Shown here in pieces: positions 39,725 to 41,179 of a stretch of DNA of 41,179 nucleotides. The DNA is taken from assembly GCF_004359215.1 (NCBI RefSeq), contig NC_090612.1, positions 1,800,787 through 1,841,965 on the forward strand, read 5' to 3'. The notes under the pieces are model-generated. The model made no database searches. It worked only from the letters and a program-made list of their open reading frames with translations, and was not told where the DNA came from. A program made the position numbers and the translations under genes. Numbering within the stretch: position 1 is the stretch's first letter; the number at the start of each line of letters is the position of its first letter. Source of the DNA: Bremia lactucae (taxonomy: Eukaryota; Oomycota; Peronosporomycetes; Peronosporales; Peronosporaceae).

Positions 39725-40320
39725 GGGAGCTGGTATCGCTCCCCCTTTTTTCGGTACTTTTACACACCCTCCCCCGGTTTATTTGTTGTCACTGAAAAAA
39801 GTTACAAATTAATGACAACATAAAAGAGTTTCTTTGGTATGAGTCATTCCACTGCATCGCAACATCAAAAGTTATCTCTTTAGAATCGTCGGTTTTGAAG
39901 TCTTTTTGTCGGGTACTAGCCGCAGATTCATTGGCAATTCCGCATTGGACAAGATTTCCATCGCCGTGAACGTCAACGCCGTTGTCGGCTTTAATCATTG
40001 TGGTGGCCGACGCAAGATATCCTCTTTGTATATTGAAGTACCTCTACCTATGCATTAATTAAAGTATGCGACTGTTTGTGAGAACATCAAAACTCGTTTT
40101 GACGTTTGGCAAGCCTTAGTGTTTTTGTTTTGTTACCCATCATGAGCGCAAGCAAGCCACACTTTCGTAGTATTTCAGTATTTGTAGGCTTTCGTGCGTA
40201 ATTTTTTGTTGAATTTCAATCTACTTACTCAACAATAAAATTACGCACATATTGAGAAGTCTTTATGCAGGCGTTCCGAAATGCAATGGCTCAAAAGGCC
40301 TGCATCCTACGACACCCGTT
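39725..40320. repeat. Interspersed repeat family R, copy 2
   Basis: Begins with GGGAGCTGGTATCGCTCCC, a 6-bp stem hairpin followed by T6, at the place of the 22-bp repeats in copy 1. Shared blocks are listed under copy 1. Carries the minus ORF 39789-39998 with DDSKEITFDV and MQWNDSY. Confidence 0.5.
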
Positions 40321-40641
40321 TTCACATAGCCTCATAACCACCATATCATAGAAACTGTACACAAAAAATATTTGAGAGTTTGATGACATTAAATTAAGGA
40401 ACCGGTACCCTTATCAAATTATCTACCTCTGTATTGATAAGAGTAGTGTATGTTGCAACGTTTTGGTAATTGGACTTCATGTAAAGAATCATTTCTATAT
40501 TTTTGAAAGAGCTCTCGATAAGAGATTTTTTCTGACTCAAACATAAAATATTGAATTGCTAGTGTATACAATAGTTTTAGTTTTGTATAATATGCTCTGT
40601 TATTGATTGTAAGCACAAATATTTGTCAATAAAAAATGAAT
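40321..40641. other. AT-rich interval without recognised features
   Basis: A 65-codon minus frame (40419-40616) begins with ATG but has no recognisable motif and lies in AT-rich sequence; I do not call it a gene. Confidence 0.4.
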
Positions 40642-40819
40642 CGGGCACGCGCAATCTTACGCCGTATGTTATCACTGAAAATCGATCTGGACTTTTGTTA
40701 ACGTGCCTGCATGAAGAAGCTTCTAGTTATGAAGTTCCAACTGCCATTTGAAGTGAGAGAAAGTGGTCAGAATTTTCCAATATGTATAATCGACTAGTGC
40801 GAAGCTGGCGGCATTGTTC
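40642..40819 (+). repeat. tRNA-associated repeat body, copy 1
   Basis: GCACGCGCAATCTTACG to GCTGGCGGCATTGTTC, repeated at about 41002-41179 with few changes; period about 360 bp. Its first bases look like the 3' end of the tRNA-His sequence, so an upstream tRNA copy has been eroded. Confidence 0.8.
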
Positions 40820-40866
40820 CACGCAAATGGCTCCGATAATATTAGCTAGTGCTAACACTCATCTGA

Positions 40867-40938
40867 GGGGATGTTGCTCAAATTGTAGAGCGTTCGCTTA
40901 GCATGCGAGAGGTACAGGGATCGATACCCTGTTTCTCA
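40867..40938 (+). tRNA. tRNA-Ala (AGC), slightly degenerate
   Basis: 72 bases fold as a cloverleaf: D stem GCTC/GAGC, anticodon stem TTCGC/GCGAG with loop TTAGCAT (anticodon AGC), T arm CAGGG-ATCGATA-CCCTG. The acceptor stem GGGGATG/TTTCTCA keeps the G3-U70 pair typical of tRNA-Ala but has mismatches at 1-72 and 6-67. A at 73. Probably a decaying gene or a tRNA-derived repeat head. Confidence 0.65.
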
Positions 40939-40940
40939 AG

Positions 40941-41012
40941 GCGTGTGTAGTATAGTGGTCGGTACCTCACTTTGTGGCGGTGATACCACTGGTTCGAATC
41001 CGGGGACGCGCA
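40941..41012 (+). tRNA. tRNA-His (GTG), slightly degenerate
   Basis: Starts two bases after tRNA-Ala. Anticodon stem TCACT/GGTGA with loop TTGTGGC (anticodon GTG), D-arm AGTATAGTGGTCGGTAC, T loop TTCGAAT, acceptor GCGTGTG/GACGCGC with a 7-66 mismatch, and an A-G mismatch at the foot of the T stem. The next T run that could end Pol III transcription is about 40 bases on (near 41053). Confidence 0.6.
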
Positions 41013-41179
41013 ATCTTACGCTGTATGTTATCACTGAAAATCGATCTGGACTTTTTCTTAACGTGCCTGAATATAGATACTTTTAGTTATGAAATTCCAA
41101 CTGCCATTCGAAGTGAGAGAAAGTTGTGAGAATTTTTCAAAATGTATAATCGACTAGTGCGAAGCTGGCGGCATTGTTC
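41013..41179 (+). repeat. tRNA-associated repeat body, copy 2
   Basis: Second copy of the 40657-40819 sequence, running off the window. Confidence 0.8.

Noticed and set aside
39725..39743. Rho-independent-type terminator hairpin with T run
   Set aside because: Looks like a bacterial terminator, but the context is eukaryotic and the sequence corresponds to the repeat R end.

Overview
This 41 kb window is a graveyard of nested, broken LTR retrotransposons. I found no intact host protein-coding gene. The Ty3/gypsy chromovirus order (zinc knuckle, protease, long linker, RT, RNase H, HHCC integrase, chromodomain) and the LTR ends of the form TGTAAYGGG...ACA match elements I know from plant-pathogenic oomycetes (Phytophthora and downy mildews). 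The organism call is an inference from element style only. Sense-strand pol is recognisable throughout but is interrupted by stops, frameshifts and deletions.

Layout. 1-3942: 3' half of gypsy element A on the plus strand (RNase H, integrase, chromodomain, an antisense gene, polypurine tract, 3' LTR). 3943-7180: a second, more decayed element B with the same order and no 5' half; A probably landed inside it. 7190-8030: an RT scrap and an LTR. 8464-12829: element C on plus (gag, protease, RT, RNase H, polypurine tract, LTR). 13150-13930: an unnamed non-LTR repeat, family R, with 22-bp tandem repeats. 14187-18367 and 18369-22549: two apparently identical 4181-bp blocks separated by one N. Each holds the 3' end of minus-strand element D, a tRNA-like SINE candidate, a plus-strand gypsy fragment F (protease to RNase H) and a Ty1/copia integrase/RT scrap.

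22550-26520: end of the copia scrap, then minus-strand gypsy element E0. 26640-28184: gag scrap, LTR and an unrecognised ORF. 28246-39517: a minus-strand composite, E1, with related LTRs at both ends and a possible AACGA target duplication. It contains an N at 30530, a second copy of the 22667-25705 sequence, and an inverted duplication of its protease-linker region. 39518-40320: second copy of repeat R. 40642-41179: a tandem unit carrying adjacent tRNA-Ala and tRNA-His sequences.

The most interesting signal is a protein-coding reading frame on the strand opposite pol, between the chromodomain and the 3' LTR. Elements A, B and D carry relatives of one protein there. The E0/E1 family carries a different, apparently unrelated one whose 3' end overlaps the chromodomain antisense. 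Both single Ns sit exactly at the edges of long duplications, so part of the local structure may be an assembly product. ORF starts at non-ATG codons were not taken as real starts; most coding entries are marked pseudogene.
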